A stretch of 48,729 nucleotides of DNA from Crocosphaera watsonii WH 8501 (GCF_000167195.1 NZ_AADV02000008.1:14640-63368), one strand, 5' to 3'; shown: positions 7,579 to 17,634, counted from the stretch's first letter. Notes: generated from the sequence alone by a model not told the origin. Made by a program: numbers and translations.

Positions 7579-9600
7579 TTAGAAAGAGAAGGTTCCACGA
7601 AGGGTTCCAATTACTTCATCGTCAGCACCTTGGATGTTAACAAATTGGTCGGGGTTAGAGATCCAAATAACACCAGGAGTCAGAGAAATGTTATCAGTAA
7701 GTTGGTAACGGTAGAAGACTTCTGCAGTGATGGGGTTACGACTAGGAAGGTTAAAGAAACCTTGTCTTTGACCCAAGTAAGGACGTTGACGACCACCATG
7801 ATAGGGTTGAACCCCTGCAAAGATACCTAAGAGGTTTCCTTCTTTGAAGAGATCGGGGAAGGCGAAACCGCCACCACCAGTCCAAATCTCAGCACTCTTA
7901 CCACGACCCATGAAACGAACGTTGGTGAATGAACCAAAGGCACTGAAGTTCAACCATTCAGCAACACGCCAGGTTAACTGACCACCATAACTGTTGGTTA
8001 CTTTACCACCAATGTCAAAGGGGTTAACCTGTAGGGGATCGTTGGAGTTTGTGCCGTTGGTGTTATAAACGTCGGTAGGGGTTCCAGGTTCTCCAACAGA
8101 ACCAAGAGCAAAGGCGTTGTTTAACTCAGAACGAGAGAAGTTAGCAAACGAGGTTCCCACTTCCCCAGGACCGGTAGGAATACCTTGACCAAAGATGGGT
8201 GAATCAGGTTTGTGGTAAGCGTGAACGTAAGTAAACGCAATATTGAATATATCAAAAAGATTACCGTTGATTTGAGCCAAAGCACCGTAGTTACCGTTGA
8301 ATAAACCGTTACCACCAGCACTTTCACTGTATTCTTGACAAGTTGCCGGGTTAATACCGTTAACTAATCGGGAGTTACCATCGCAGTTACCCTCAAATCC
8401 ATCTCCACCACCGTTTAAAGAAGGATCGTTAGTAGTACCTGCTAAATAACCGAAGCTAACAGAGGTAGGACCAAGTAAACTTTCCAGGAAACCAAGTTGG
8501 AAGCTCATACCAGCACCACCACCACCACCGATGCGGTAGATGGGGTTACGTTGAGCAAATGTACTTAAAGAACCTTTACCACCGTCAAAATCCTCGAAGA
8601 AGGGGTTTAAGGTAGGTACGAAGTGGTGCCAACGTCCACCCCAAGGAGCGACGTAGGTGTTGATTCTCCAATCTTCTAACGGCTCAATGGGAGCATAATA
8701 ACCAACCCAGTCGATGGTTACATCGTTATTCTCTTCGTTACGACGGGGACCAATGTTAAAGGTTTGGGTCGCAGTGGGGTTGATTAAAGTGTTTTCTGCG
8801 AAGGCAATACCAATGGGTTGACCAGTGTTGGGGTTGAGAACCCGTAGGTTAGGCTCGTTTAAGGTGAAACGGTCTGTTCCTGTACCTGTACTGGCTGATA
8901 AACGGGTAACTAAGAGGTCTTCTCCACTGAAACTGGTGTTGAAGCTCAAACGAATACGGTCTTGAAATACTGCTTGGTTATCTTCAGAAGAACGACTACC
9001 ACCAGCCGCGGTTACAGCCATGATTACTTCCCCAACCAACTTGGTTGTGGTGGAGAATTGGTGATCTTCTAAGAAAGCAACCCGTCCTTCTAAGTTATCT
9101 ACACGAGCGCCCAAAGCAGCTAATTCTGCTTCAAATTCCTGCATTAAGCGTTTGAGCTTTTCGATATCTTCCCGAAGTACCGCAACATTTTCTTGGATTA
9201 AACGTTCCATTGTATTTAAACAAGCGTTTAAACCTGCGGCGAATTCCCAACGGGAGGTAGCGCGGTTGCCTCGGAAGGTACGGTCGGGATAACCCACAAT
9301 ACAACCGTAACGCTCAACTAGGCTTCTTAATGCTTCATAAGCCCAGTCAGTGGGGGAAACGTCCCGTAGCTCACTGACGCTGGTAACCTGCTCGTTGGCG
9401 TTGTTAGAGAGACCCTCTTGGCTGTAATTTTCAAGCTTTTCTAATAATTCATCCTGTGCCTGGGCAATTTCTAAGCCTTGGGTGGCACTTTCACTAAACA
9501 AGGATGATGGGGCATTTTCAGCATTTGCAGAATTGGCCGCAAGAGCCATCCCCAGAACTGCTGGACTAACCAGCATGGTTTTCCATAACGATTTTAGCAT
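7579..9600 (-). CDS. Outer-membrane porin with SLH domain (iron uptake porin / OprB family, SomA-like)
   Basis: The 673-residue protein has a cleavable signal peptide (MLKSLWK start, hydrophobic core, ANA at 25-27), an SLH domain (about 75-135: DVSPTDWAYEALRSLVERYG), a coiled coil (about 135-175) and a long Gly/Asn/aromatic-rich beta-barrel ending in Phe. This is the cyanobacterial SomA/SomB layout: SLH binds peptidoglycan-linked polymer and the barrel sits in the outer membrane. Members are annotated as carbohydrate porins or iron uptake porins; substrate cannot be read from sequence. Single gene with its own terminator; codon use is biased like a highly expressed gene. The 283 bp upstream hold no gene. 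Confidence 0.93.
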   Translation of the reverse strand: MLKSLWKTMLVSPAVLGMALAANSANAENAPSSLFSESATQGLEIAQAQDELLEKLENYSQEGLSNNANEQVTSVSELRDVSPTDWAYEALRSLVERYGCIVGYPDRTFRGNRATSRWEFAAGLNACLNTMERLIQENVAVLREDIEKLKRLMQEFEAELAALGARVDNLEGRVAFLEDHQFSTTTKLVGEVIMAVTAAGGSRSSEDNQAVFQDRIRLSFNTSFSGEDLLVTRLSASTGTGTDRFTLNEPNLRVLNPNTGQPIGIAFAENTLINPTATQTFNIGPRRNEENNDVTIDWVGYYAPIEPLEDWRINTYVAPWGGRWHHFVPTLNPFFEDFDGGKGSLSTFAQRNPIYRIGGGGGAGMSFQLGFLESLLGPTSVSFGYLAGTTNDPSLNGGGDGFEGNCDGNSRLVNGINPATCQEYSESAGGNGLFNGNYGALAQINGNLFDIFNIAFTYVHAYHKPDSPIFGQGIPTGPGEVGTSFANFSRSELNNAFALGSVGEPGTPTDVYNTNGTNSNDPLQVNPFDIGGKVTNSYGGQLTWRVAEWLNFSAFGSFTNVRFMGRGKSAEIWTGGGGFAFPDLFKEGNLLGIFAGVQPYHGGRQRPYLGQRQGFFNLPSRNPITAEVFYRYQLTDNISLTPGVIWISNPDQFVNIQGADDEVIGTLRGTFSF

Positions 9601-9883
9601 TTTCAGCTTTCCTCACACCATATAGATTGACTACAGAGTTCATAGCCTCACTCACCACCCCATTATACACAGCTTTTTTGGATTGGTTCACAGATAAGTT
9701 GAAATTTTATTAGAAAAGGTACTTAATAAATTTTTCTAATAGTTTATTCTAAAACAGTCCTGCTCCTCACCTTCCATGCTGGTATATTTAACTAGGGTTG
9801 TGTGTAGTGTAGCGTTTATTTTTGTCCATTGACCACTCTATGTTAGAAAATTAGGAAATATTTAATCTTTAGCTAGGTAACGA

Positions 9884-11149
9884 ATGAGTATTACTTCTCT
9901 CCTACAAAGCTTTCAGCGTTTTGGTGTTCACTTAGGGTTAGATCGGATTAAAACTTTACTAGCTCAATTAGATAATCCTCATCAACATATTCCCATTATT
10001 CATGTTGGGGGGACAAATGGGAAGGGTTCCGTTTGTGCCTATTTATCCTCTATTTTAACGGAAGCTGGTTATAGAGTAGGACGTTATACATCTCCCCATT
10101 TAATTGATTGGACAGAAAGAATTTGTATTAATAATCAACCTATTGCAGAATCTGAACTAGAAACTATTTTAATTAAGATTAAAAACTCCATTAATACGAC
10201 TCAAGATATTCCCACACAATTTGAAATTATTACGGCAGCAGCTTGGGTTTATTTTTATCAGCAAAAAGTGGATATTGCTGTCATAGAAGTGGGTTTAGGG
10301 GGTCGTTTGGATGCCACTAATGTTTGCCATCGCCCTTTAGCTACAGTGATTACTTCTCTTAGTAGAGAACATTGGCAACAGTTGGGACCAACTATTACAG
10401 ATATTGCCGGAGAGAAAGCAGGTATTTTTAAGTCAGGATGTACTGTAATTATGGGTCAAGTTCCTGACGAAGTCAAACCAGTTTTTCAGTCTCATATTGA
10501 TGCTTTAAATTCTCCCTGTACTTGGATTGAACCTGCTACTTTAATAGATGAAAATTTGGTTGTATATGAAAACATTAAATATTCTTTGCCCTTATTAGGA
10601 AAAATGCAGTTAAACAATTCTGCTTTAGCTATAGAAGCCATAAAAATTTTACAACAACAAGGGTGGAATATTACCAAAAAACATATTCAGCAAGGAATTA
10701 AAAAAACTCAATGGTTGGGAAGAATACAATGGATTAAATGGCACAATCATTCTATTTTAATCGATGGTGCGCATAATCCTGCGGCTGCGAAAATGTTACG
10801 CAATTACGTTGATACCTTAGATAAATCTGTTATTTGGATTATGGGAATGTTATCCACCAAAGAACACGATAAAGTTTTTCAAGAATTACTAAGAGCCAAG
10901 GATAGTTTATATTTAGTTCCTGTTCCTGACCATAGTACAGCCAAGCCTGATTATTTAGCAATATTAGCAAAACAAATATGTCCCCAGTTAACAAGAATTA
11001 AACCAGAAAAAAACATTTTTTCTGCTCTAGAAAAAGCCACAAATGAACAAAATTCTCAGCAAGTAATTGTTATAGCAGGTTCTTTATACCTGATTGGGCA
11101 TTTTTTAGGTAATCTCCGCTCAGATAGCAGCAAAGGTCACAATAATTAA
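9884..11149 (+). CDS. folC: Folylpolyglutamate synthase / dihydrofolate synthase
   Basis: FolC adds glutamate to dihydropteroate and folates, using ATP. The P-loop GGTNGKGSV lies at residues 42-50, and VGLGGRLDATN and the Mur-ligase central motif EHWQQLGPT follow; ILIDGAHNP marks the C-terminal domain boundary. At 421 residues it has the normal family length. The nearest relatives in fold are Mur ligases, but the TNGKGS loop and length fit FolC. The next gene, ccdA, starts 46 bp downstream and may have its own promoter (TATAAT at 11152-11157). Confidence 0.96.
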   Translation: MSITSLLQSFQRFGVHLGLDRIKTLLAQLDNPHQHIPIIHVGGTNGKGSVCAYLSSILTEAGYRVGRYTSPHLIDWTERICINNQPIAESELETILIKIKNSINTTQDIPTQFEIITAAAWVYFYQQKVDIAVIEVGLGGRLDATNVCHRPLATVITSLSREHWQQLGPTITDIAGEKAGIFKSGCTVIMGQVPDEVKPVFQSHIDALNSPCTWIEPATLIDENLVVYENIKYSLPLLGKMQLNNSALAIEAIKILQQQGWNITKKHIQQGIKKTQWLGRIQWIKWHNHSILIDGAHNPAAAKMLRNYVDTLDKSVIWIMGMLSTKEHDKVFQELLRAKDSLYLVPVPDHSTAKPDYLAILAKQICPQLTRIKPEKNIFSALEKATNEQNSQQVIVIAGSLYLIGHFLGNLRSDSSKGHNN

Positions 11150-11151
11150 GT

Positions 11152-11157
11152 TATAAT
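11152..11157 (+). promoter_or_regulatory. Candidate -10 box for ccdA
   Basis: A consensus TATAAT lies 39 bp before the ccdA start and just after the folC stop. No good -35 box is seen at the right distance, so this is a weak prediction. Confidence 0.3.
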
Positions 11158-11195
11158 GAGAGAATAACTAACTCTACCATCACACCCTCTTATTT

Positions 11196-11939
11196 ATGCT
11201 TGATTCCTTACAAACTGAAATTTATCACCTTCAACAATTTGCTAATCGCTTAGTTTCTTTACAGCTTGATCACCTGGGATTTGTTAGTATTGCTATCATA
11301 TTCTTAGCAGGACTATTAACCAGTTTAACCCCTTGTATGCTCTCTATGTTACCCATTACCATCGCTTATATTGGAGGGTATGAGTCTCAAGGAAAGTTAC
11401 AGGGAATGCGTCAATCTGCTTGGTTTTCTTTGGGGTTAGCTACTACTTTAGCCGGGTTAGGAATTCTAGCAGCATCATTAGGAAAAGTTTATGGACAAAT
11501 TGGTGTGGGATTACCCATTGTTGTGAGTATTATCGCAATTTTAATGGGGTTAAATCTTTTGGAAGTTATTTCCTTTCAATTTCCCTCTTTAGGAGAAACA
11601 AATTGGATTACTGAGGAGCTTCCTCCGGCAGTTCGTTCCTACTCTCTGGGGTTAACTTTTGGGTTAGTTGCCTCTCCTTGCAGTACCCCAGTTTTAGCAA
11701 CATTATTAGCTTGGGTTGCCACTAAACAAGACTTAATTTTAGGAGGTGTATTATTATTAGCTTACACCGTGGGTTATGTCCTGCCTTTAATCTTAGCAGG
11801 AACCTTTACAGCAACCCTGAAAAAGTTGTTAGAATTACGTCGTTGGTCCAGTTGGATTAATCCTGTAAGTGGAGTTTCTTTAATCGTATTCGGGATGTTT
11901 TCCTTGTTATCTCGCTTACCATTAAATAACTTCTCCTAA
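11196..11939 (+). CDS. ccdA: Cytochrome c biogenesis transmembrane thiol transporter CcdA
   Basis: CcdA passes reducing equivalents from cytoplasmic/stromal thioredoxin across the thylakoid membrane to keep apocytochrome c cysteines reduced. The 247 residues contain six hydrophobic segments and the paired redox cysteines C47 (LTSLTPCMLSMLP) and C162 (LVASPCSTPVLATLL), each followed by the conserved Pro-containing helix. It precedes ccs1 by 160 bp on the same strand; the two act in the same system II cytochrome c maturation pathway. Length is normal. Confidence 0.95.
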   Translation: MLDSLQTEIYHLQQFANRLVSLQLDHLGFVSIAIIFLAGLLTSLTPCMLSMLPITIAYIGGYESQGKLQGMRQSAWFSLGLATTLAGLGILAASLGKVYGQIGVGLPIVVSIIAILMGLNLLEVISFQFPSLGETNWITEELPPAVRSYSLGLTFGLVASPCSTPVLATLLAWVATKQDLILGGVLLLAYTVGYVLPLILAGTFTATLKKLLELRRWSSWINPVSGVSLIVFGMFSLLSRLPLNNFS

Positions 11940-12099
11940 AATTATCATGTTAAAGGGTTTAAACCAGTTAAATTATCTTCCCCAAACTTAGATAATAATT
12001 TCTTCCTCCAATCATATCTTGATAGAGGAAATAAATATAATAAACCTAGCAAATAATGGAGCTATTGGTTTATAATTGAAGTAAGAATTGTTGTGAAAT

Positions 12100-13455
12100 A
12101 TGACTATATCTGATTCTCCTCAAACCACAGAAAATCTGTCTTCACTAAAACAAGCGTGGCGACAACTTATCAAAACAGTCGCGGATCTTCGCTTAGCCAT
12201 TGTTTTACTATTAGCGATCGCCGTATTTAGTATTAGCGGAACTGTTATCGAACAGGGAGAAAGCATCCCTTTTTACCAAGAAAACTATCCAGAAGATCCG
12301 GCCTTATTTGGCTTTTTAACCTGGAAAGTTATCTTAATATTAGGACTCAACCATGTTTATACAACCTGGTGGTTCTTATCGATCTTAGTTCTTTTCGGCA
12401 CTAGCCTAACAGCTTGTACCTTGACCCGTCAATTTCCGGCACTAAAAGCAGCAAGAAAGTGGAAATTTTACCAGAAACCCCGACAGTTTCAAAAGTTAGC
12501 TTTAAGTACACAATTAAACGTTGATAATCTCGCTTCGGTTAACGAGACTTTACAACAAAAAGGCTATAAAACCTTTCAAGAAAATCAATCTATTTATGCC
12601 AGAAAAGGCATTATCGGCAGAATAGGCCCCATTGTAGTTCATGCTGCTATGTTAATCATCTTGGGGGGTGCTATTTGGGGGGCATTAACAGGATTTTTAG
12701 CCCAAGCGATGGTTCCCGGTGGTTCTGAGTTTAAGGTTAATAATATTATCGAAGCAGGTCCCTTATCTCAACCGCAAATACCGCAAAATTGGGGAATTCG
12801 GGTGAACCGTTTTTGGATTGACTATACCCCAGACGGAACAATTGATCAGTTTTATTCTGACCTTTCCGTGATTAATAACGATGGGGAAGAATTAAAGCAT
12901 AAAAAAATATATGTTAATGAACCTTTACGTTATGGTGGGGTTACTTTTTATCAAACTGATTGGGGAATTGCGGCTGTTCAAGCGCAGGTTAATAATAGTC
13001 CTATTTTTCAATTACCTATGGCTCCTTTAAATACTAATGGAAACGGGAGAATTTGGGGGACTTGGATACCCACAAAAACCGATCTAAGCGAAGGAGTTTC
13101 TTTGTTAGCCAAAGACTTACAAGGAACCATGATGGTTTACGATCAACAAGGGGATCTTTACAGTGCAGTTAGACCTGGAATGATCTTAGATATCAATGGG
13201 GTAAAACTAAAAATTCATCAATTAATTGGTAGTACAGGGTTACAAATTAAAGCAGATCCTGGTATTCCTTTTGTTTATGCTGGTTTTGGTTTATTGATGA
13301 TGGGTGTGATTATGAGTTATGTTTCTCATTCCCAAATTTGGGTATTACAGGAAGATGAACGTTGTTATCTTGGAGGAAAAACCAACCGCTCACAAGTCAC
13401 TTTTGAACGGGAATTATTAGGGATTATCGACTCATTGGAAACAACAAAAAGTTAA
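12100..13455 (+). CDS. ccs1: Cytochrome c biogenesis protein Ccs1 (ResB/CcsB family)
   Basis: Ccs1 and its partner CcsA deliver heme across the thylakoid membrane and ligate it to apocytochromes c. The 451-residue protein shows three N-terminal hydrophobic segments ([19 protein letters not shown], a segment near [21 protein letters not shown], and [20 protein letters not shown]), a large lumenal domain, and a last membrane segment ([20 protein letters not shown]). These are the hallmarks of ResB/Ccs1. It follows ccdA on the same strand. A TATAAT box lies at 12071-12076. CcsA is not in the window. The stop overlaps the 3' end of the convergent TPR gene by 4 bp. Confidence 0.95.
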   Translation: MTISDSPQTTENLSSLKQAWRQLIKTVADLRLAIVLLLAIAVFSISGTVIEQGESIPFYQENYPEDPALFGFLTWKVILILGLNHVYTTWWFLSILVLFGTSLTACTLTRQFPALKAARKWKFYQKPRQFQKLALSTQLNVDNLASVNETLQQKGYKTFQENQSIYARKGIIGRIGPIVVHAAMLIILGGAIWGALTGFLAQAMVPGGSEFKVNNIIEAGPLSQPQIPQNWGIRVNRFWIDYTPDGTIDQFYSDLSVINNDGEELKHKKIYVNEPLRYGGVTFYQTDWGIAAVQAQVNNSPIFQLPMAPLNTNGNGRIWGTWIPTKTDLSEGVSLLAKDLQGTMMVYDQQGDLYSAVRPGMILDINGVKLKIHQLIGSTGLQIKADPGIPFVYAGFGLLMMGVIMSYVSHSQIWVLQEDERCYLGGKTNRSQVTFERELLGIIDSLETTKS

Positions 13456-13961
13456 CTTAACCAAATTAACCCACCAATGATGACAACAAATAATCCTAAA
13501 GCTAAGCCAATAAACCCGTTATCTTTGGTGTCCATTTGAGTAGTATCTTCTAGGTTCAGAGATGGTTTTTCCAAGGGTTTAGTAACAGGTTTCGCTTGGA
13601 TATAACGGGGGGTTGGGTTATCTTCTGTGTTAGTAGTTGTAGGAATTTTTGTCATCCATTCTTCAGGACGTTTTAATTGAGGGGCTTTGAGAATATATAA
13701 TATACGTTGACTTTGTTGACGAATAGCTAAGTTAGGGTGAGCGGTTAACTCTTGACAAAGGGCGATGGCATCCTCTAACTTATTAATTCCTTGATAAGCA
13801 GTCACTAAAGAAAGTTGAACTTCTCCTCCTAATTTTGAAGATGGGTTAACCAATGATTTAGCTTCTTCGAGGGTTTTGACGCTACTACGATATTGTCCTC
13901 TGTCTAATAATGCTTGTCCTTCTTGATATTTTAGTTGAAATTGTTCTAACTTAGAATCCAT
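13452..13961 (-). CDS. Tail-anchored TPR-like protein
   Basis: The 169 residues start with two tetratricopeptide-like helical hairpins ([20 protein letters not shown] and [21 protein letters not shown]), continue with a Pro/Thr-rich linker (about 100-145) and end in one hydrophobic segment ([21 protein letters not shown]). This suggests a cytoplasmic TPR domain anchored to a membrane by its C-terminus. The family is common in cyanobacteria but its partner is unknown. It is convergent with ccs1 and 20 bp downstream of the lipase gene on the same strand. Confidence 0.7.
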   Translation of the reverse strand: MDSKLEQFQLKYQEGQALLDRGQYRSSVKTLEEAKSLVNPSSKLGGEVQLSLVTAYQGINKLEDAIALCQELTAHPNLAIRQQSQRILYILKAPQLKRPEEWMTKIPTTTNTEDNPTPRYIQAKPVTKPLEKPSLNLEDTTQMDTKDNGFIGLALGLFVVIIGGLIWLS

Positions 13962-13981
13962 GTTTTAATAATTTTACTTTT

Positions 13982-14587
13982 TCATATTTTAACAGGTTTA
14001 GAGAGGGAGTCAGAGACAGTTTTTAGTAGTTGGTGATGTCTCACCATTTGTTCATGAATTAAAACAGGTAATTTAATCTCTTCTCCTATCCCCATTTTAG
14101 AACTAGATGGCGGAAAAATCATCAAATCAAAAGGAGTCCAAATCACGGTGACATCAATCTGATTTAAAGTTGTTTCTATATCCTTGTTTAAGTCCTGTAA
14201 AAATTGACTGTTGGGACGCATTTGTTTAATCCCTGGATTAGGTAATACATAAGCAGTCATTGTTCCATTATTAGGGGCAGAAATATTGATGTAACGTTGA
14301 ACTTTTTTAATTCCCCCAAGACGTTGTAAATAATAGCGAGTTACCAATCCACCCATACTAAAACCAACTAAATCAATGGGTTGTTTAGGGAAAAAATTGT
14401 TATTAACATAATTGTCAACTTGTTGAGCTAATTGTTCAAGATGACCATTCCCATTATTCGGGTTAAGAGACAAACGATGAACCTCCCAACCTAAATTAGT
14501 AAGATATTTGGTCATTCTGTTAAATTTAGCAGATGTGTTATAAATTCCGTGAATTAATAGAACTGGATTTCGGTTATTGTGATTCAT
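13982..14587 (-). CDS. Lipase-like alpha/beta hydrolase
   Basis: At 201 residues this has VLLIHGIYNTS (oxyanion strand-loop, residues 9-19) and the nucleophile elbow VGFSMGGLV (about 74-82, GxSxG with Ser76 or so), plus a late His-containing region (HEQMVRHHQLL). It fits small class-2 triacylglycerol-lipase/esterase-like hydrolases of cyanobacteria. No signal peptide is seen, so it is probably cytoplasmic. The substrate cannot be inferred. It is followed by the TPR gene on the same strand, likely in one transcript. Confidence 0.85.
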   Translation of the reverse strand: MNHNNRNPVLLIHGIYNTSAKFNRMTKYLTNLGWEVHRLSLNPNNGNGHLEQLAQQVDNYVNNNFFPKQPIDLVGFSMGGLVTRYYLQRLGGIKKVQRYINISAPNNGTMTAYVLPNPGIKQMRPNSQFLQDLNKDIETTLNQIDVTVIWTPFDLMIFPPSSSKMGIGEEIKLPVLIHEQMVRHHQLLKTVSDSLSKPVKI

Positions 14588-14717
14588 AAATAGGGTTACT
14601 CATAGAGGATATTTGTCATATAGTTTAAATTGATTAATAATTGAAACAATAAAAACTTTTTGATTTCCTATTCTGATAAAATACTACCATTAGTCATTCA
14701 ACGATTAAAGGTAAATC

Positions 14718-15587
14718 ATGGGTAAGGTTTGGGAACTAGATTTTTATTCACGACCAATTTTAGACGAAAATAAAAAGAAACAATGGGAAGTCTTGATCTG
14801 TGAAACCCAGACAGATAGCCAAGGATCGTTAGAAGACGGGTTTCGTTATGCTAAATTTTGTCCCCCCAAGACGGTAAACTCTATGTGGTTAAGGGAAGCG
14901 ATAGAAACAGCCATGGAAAAAACAGGAGAAGCACCCAGCAAAGTCCGATTTTTCCGTCGTCAGATGAATAATATGATTGTTAAAGCTTGCGAAGATGCTG
15001 GCTTGGTGGCTACTCCCAGTCGTCGTACCTATACCCTAAACCATTGGCTTAAGCAACGTCAACAAGACTTTTATCCCAGTCAAGAGGGTTACAACGAAGC
15101 AGCAGCAACCAATGCAAGTGTCGCTTATCCCGCACTAGATGCGATCGCATTACCAGATGCAGTGAGAGGCGATCGCTCCGATAAATGGACCTTTGTTAGT
15201 CTCGAAGCATCGGCCTTTGAGGAGATGAAGGAATGGGATATACGCTTTGGAGAAGGGTTTCCCCTCGCTTTAGCCGATCTTTCCCCTGATACAAAAATTC
15301 CTGGGTTTATCATCTATTCTCAACGGGCCCTACCCTTAGCAGCTTGGATGTCAGGTTTAGAATTAGTTGCTCTCAAGTTTAAGTCTAAACCCCTGCCTAT
15401 TCTTTCCCTAGAAACCGGCTTGAGCGATAGTTGGATTTTAGCAAATTTAACCGATCAAAGCGGCGTTGCAGAAGGGAAGGGGTTTGAAGATACCAAAAAT
15501 AAAGCTGAAGGAGTTCATTTTCTGGCCATTCAACCTCGTCCCGATGTAGAAACATTTAGCGGTTTTTGGTTGCTCAAAGACGATTAA
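14718..15587 (+). CDS. Tab2/Atab2-family RNA-binding protein
   Basis: The protein opens MGKVWELDFYSRPILDENKKK, the characteristic start of the Tab2 family, and at 289 residues has full family length. In Chlamydomonas and Arabidopsis, Tab2/ATAB2 binds plastid mRNA and promotes translation of photosystem I subunits; cyanobacterial members are presumed to act in photosystem biogenesis, which is inference here. It ends in the conserved GFWLL segment. Single gene; it is divergent from the lipase gene with a 130-bp spacer. Confidence 0.9.
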   Translation: MGKVWELDFYSRPILDENKKKQWEVLICETQTDSQGSLEDGFRYAKFCPPKTVNSMWLREAIETAMEKTGEAPSKVRFFRRQMNNMIVKACEDAGLVATPSRRTYTLNHWLKQRQQDFYPSQEGYNEAAATNASVAYPALDAIALPDAVRGDRSDKWTFVSLEASAFEEMKEWDIRFGEGFPLALADLSPDTKIPGFIIYSQRALPLAAWMSGLELVALKFKSKPLPILSLETGLSDSWILANLTDQSGVAEGKGFEDTKNKAEGVHFLAIQPRPDVETFSGFWLLKDD

Positions 15588-15592
15588 GAAAT

Positions 15593-15627
15593 CGGAGTTC
15601 GGAGTTCGGAGTTCGGAGTTCGGAGTT
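15593..15627 (+). repeat. Five tandem heptamers CGGAGTT (STRR-type)
   Basis: CGGAGTT occurs five times head to tail, directly after the Tab2 gene. Heptanucleotide tandem repeats (STRR) are a known feature of cyanobacterial genomes. The same heptamer recurs at 45958-46025. Confidence 0.95.
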
Positions 15628-15712
15628 ATGATTTTGGAAAAGAAATCATAAGTGTTTTAGACTCCTCGTTTTTACTACTTAATCTATTAATTGTCTTATA
15701 TTAGACTCAGGT
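15628..15712 (+). repeat. Tail of a degenerate copy of the heptamer-carrying element
   Basis: After the heptamers the sequence contains GTTTTAGACTC and ends in GACTCAGGTTAA (15704-15715). The better-preserved element at 45954-46116 contains GGTTTAAGACTC and ends GAACTCAGGTAA in the same order. The left terminal repeat is not recognisable here, so the boundaries are tentative. Confidence 0.45.
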
Positions 15713-15772
15713 TAATAAAATGGCCTTTAGAATGGGAGGCAAATAAGGAGAACACTTACACTTAATGTAACC

Positions 15773-16228
15773 ATGAACACTAATGTAGCTTTACTTAACG
15801 ATCACTGCATGATCCCTGTGATCAAAACCCCTGAAGATTATCTCGTCTTTCGCATCACTCCCCACGATACTAACCGTTTAGCGATCGTTTTTGATAGCAG
15901 TATGGCCGATGATTCTTTGACGGTTTGTGTGGAAATATTTGATCCAGGAGGAAGTACCCCAACCCATCGCCATAACTTCGCTGTGGAAATGTTTTTTATC
16001 CTCAAAGGCAAAGGTTTAGCGGTTTGTGATGGGAAAGATATTCCCTTACATCCAGGGGATAGTTTATTAGTCCGTCCCACCGGTATTCATGAAATTAGAA
16101 ATATTGGCCAAGATCGTTTATACGCCCTCTGTTTTATGGTTCCTAACGAAGACTTTTCCGAATTAATTCGTAATGGAGTCAGGGAAAGTTTCGACGAAGA
16201 AGACTTACAAGTTTTACGAGGGGGTTGA
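15773..16228 (+). CDS. Cupin domain protein
   Basis: The 151 residues form a single-domain cupin. Motif 1 is seen as PTHRHNFAVEMFFILKGKG (about 63-81) with two His and one Glu that could hold a metal, and motif 2 as PLHPGDSLLVRPTGIHEIRNI (about 88-108) with the second His. Cupins range from isomerases to dioxygenases and storage folds; nothing in the neighbourhood points to a substrate. Single gene with a GGAG-like ribosome-binding region upstream. Confidence 0.85.
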   Translation: MNTNVALLNDHCMIPVIKTPEDYLVFRITPHDTNRLAIVFDSSMADDSLTVCVEIFDPGGSTPTHRHNFAVEMFFILKGKGLAVCDGKDIPLHPGDSLLVRPTGIHEIRNIGQDRLYALCFMVPNEDFSELIRNGVRESFDEEDLQVLRGG

Positions 16229-16324
16229 TGCTGCTCCCCAAAAAAATACCTAATATTATCTAAAATTACTCATATCAGTAGCTATATTTAATAAATAAGT
16301 AGGTTATTGTGTTTAAAACCCTAA

Positions 16325-16330
16325 TATAAT
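16325..16330 (+). promoter_or_regulatory. Candidate -10 box of the tnpB gene
   Basis: TATAAT lies 43 bp before the tnpB ATG. TTATTG/TTGTGT around 16304-16312 is a poor -35. The prediction is weak. Confidence 0.3.
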
Positions 16331-16372
16331 ACAATTAAACTCAACAGTTTTGGTCATTATCTCAAAAATGCC

Positions 16373-17572
16373 ATGTTGTTAGGCTTTAAGACCCAACTTA
16401 AATTAAATCAAACCCAACGTCAACAACTGGCTCGTCATGCGGGTGTCGCTCGTCATGCTTACAATTGGGGCAATGATTTGTGTCTGGCTATTTTAGACCA
16501 TAATAAGAATTGTTCAGACTCAGAAAAAATAAAATTTCCTACAGCAATTGATTTACACAAATGGTTAAACAAATTAGTTAAACCGCAGAATGAATGGTAT
16601 TATGATGTGTCAAAATGCGCTCCACAATTTGCCCTGAGACATTTAGCCTTTGCTTGGCGTGATTGCTTTAACAAAAAGAAAAAAAGACCACAATTCAAGA
16701 AGAAAGGACGACATGATAGTTTTACTTTAGATGGAACTATCCGCATTCTATCTTCTCATTTAATCCAAGTACCCGTCATAGGAAAACTGAAAACTTATGA
16801 GAGATTACCTACTATTCATCAACCCAAAAATGTCACTATTAGCAGAGAAGCTGAACGTTGGTTTATTTCTTTTAGAATAGAGATAGATTCCATAACTACC
16901 GACAAAGAAGTAGATGTAGTAGGGATAGATTTGGGAATAAAAACCTTAGCCACACTATCTACAGGAAAAGTTTTTGAAGGAGCATACTCTTATAGAAAGC
17001 TGTCAGGTAAATTAGCTAAACTTCAAAGAGAATTAACCCGAAAAAGCTTCGGTTCGTCTAACTACCAAAAAGCTAAATTAAAAGTTCAGAAACTGCATAG
17101 AAGAATTGCTAATCTCAGAAAAGATACATTACATAAATTGACATCAAACTTAAGCAAAAACCACGCAGTAAATGTGATAGAAGATTTGAATGTATCAGGA
17201 ATGATGGCTAATCATAAATTAGCGAAAGCAATAGCAGATATGGGGTTTTATGAGTTCAGAAGACAGTTGGAATACAAAAGTAAATTATACGGGTCAAAAC
17301 TTGTGGTAGCAGATAGGTTTTATCCTTCTAGTAAAACTTGTTATAACTGTGGAGAAAAAAAAGACTCATTGCTATTATCTGAAAGAGTGTTTTGTTGCGG
17401 AAAATGTCATTATCAAATAGATAGGGATTTAAACGCAGCAAAAAACTTGGAAAAACTAGGCCGAGCTACGACCAAAGTTACGCCTGTGGACAAGTCAGAG
17501 CCGACTCCCTTGGATGAAGCAGGAAGTAAAATAGACTCAAACCAAGTTATCATGAGCCTAAAAACTTCATAA
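16373..17572 (+). CDS. tnpB: TnpB, RNA-guided nuclease of an IS200/IS605-family element
   Basis: TnpB is the transposon-encoded, omega-RNA-guided DNA nuclease related to Cas12. This 399-residue copy is uninterrupted and keeps the RuvC residues: D186 in VVGIDLGIKTL, E270 in NVIEDLNVSGM, and D350/D352 in QIDRDLNAAKN. The zinc finger has CYNC (C323, C326) and CGKC (C342, C345). No TnpA (Y1 transposase) gene is adjacent, so it is a solo or IS1341-type element that would need TnpA in trans. The omega RNA would overlap the 3' end of the gene and the right end. I could not define the element ends by eye. Confidence 0.93.
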   Translation: MLLGFKTQLKLNQTQRQQLARHAGVARHAYNWGNDLCLAILDHNKNCSDSEKIKFPTAIDLHKWLNKLVKPQNEWYYDVSKCAPQFALRHLAFAWRDCFNKKKKRPQFKKKGRHDSFTLDGTIRILSSHLIQVPVIGKLKTYERLPTIHQPKNVTISREAERWFISFRIEIDSITTDKEVDVVGIDLGIKTLATLSTGKVFEGAYSYRKLSGKLAKLQRELTRKSFGSSNYQKAKLKVQKLHRRIANLRKDTLHKLTSNLSKNHAVNVIEDLNVSGMMANHKLAKAIADMGFYEFRRQLEYKSKLYGSKLVVADRFYPSSKTCYNCGEKKDSLLLSERVFCCGKCHYQIDRDLNAAKNLEKLGRATTKVTPVDKSEPTPLDEAGSKIDSNQVIMSLKTS

Positions 17573-17608
17573 GTAAGTTTGAGTAAGTTTTATATAGCGG
17601 TAAGTTAA

Positions 17609-17634
17609 GGGGAGACTTGGGAGACTGGGAGACT
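17609..17634 (+). repeat. Short tandem GGGAGACT repeats
   Basis: Three near-identical copies of GGGAGACT (with one extra T) follow the tnpB gene. This is another short tandem repeat of the STRR kind, different in unit from the GGAGTT family. It may mark the end of the TnpB element. Confidence 0.6.
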
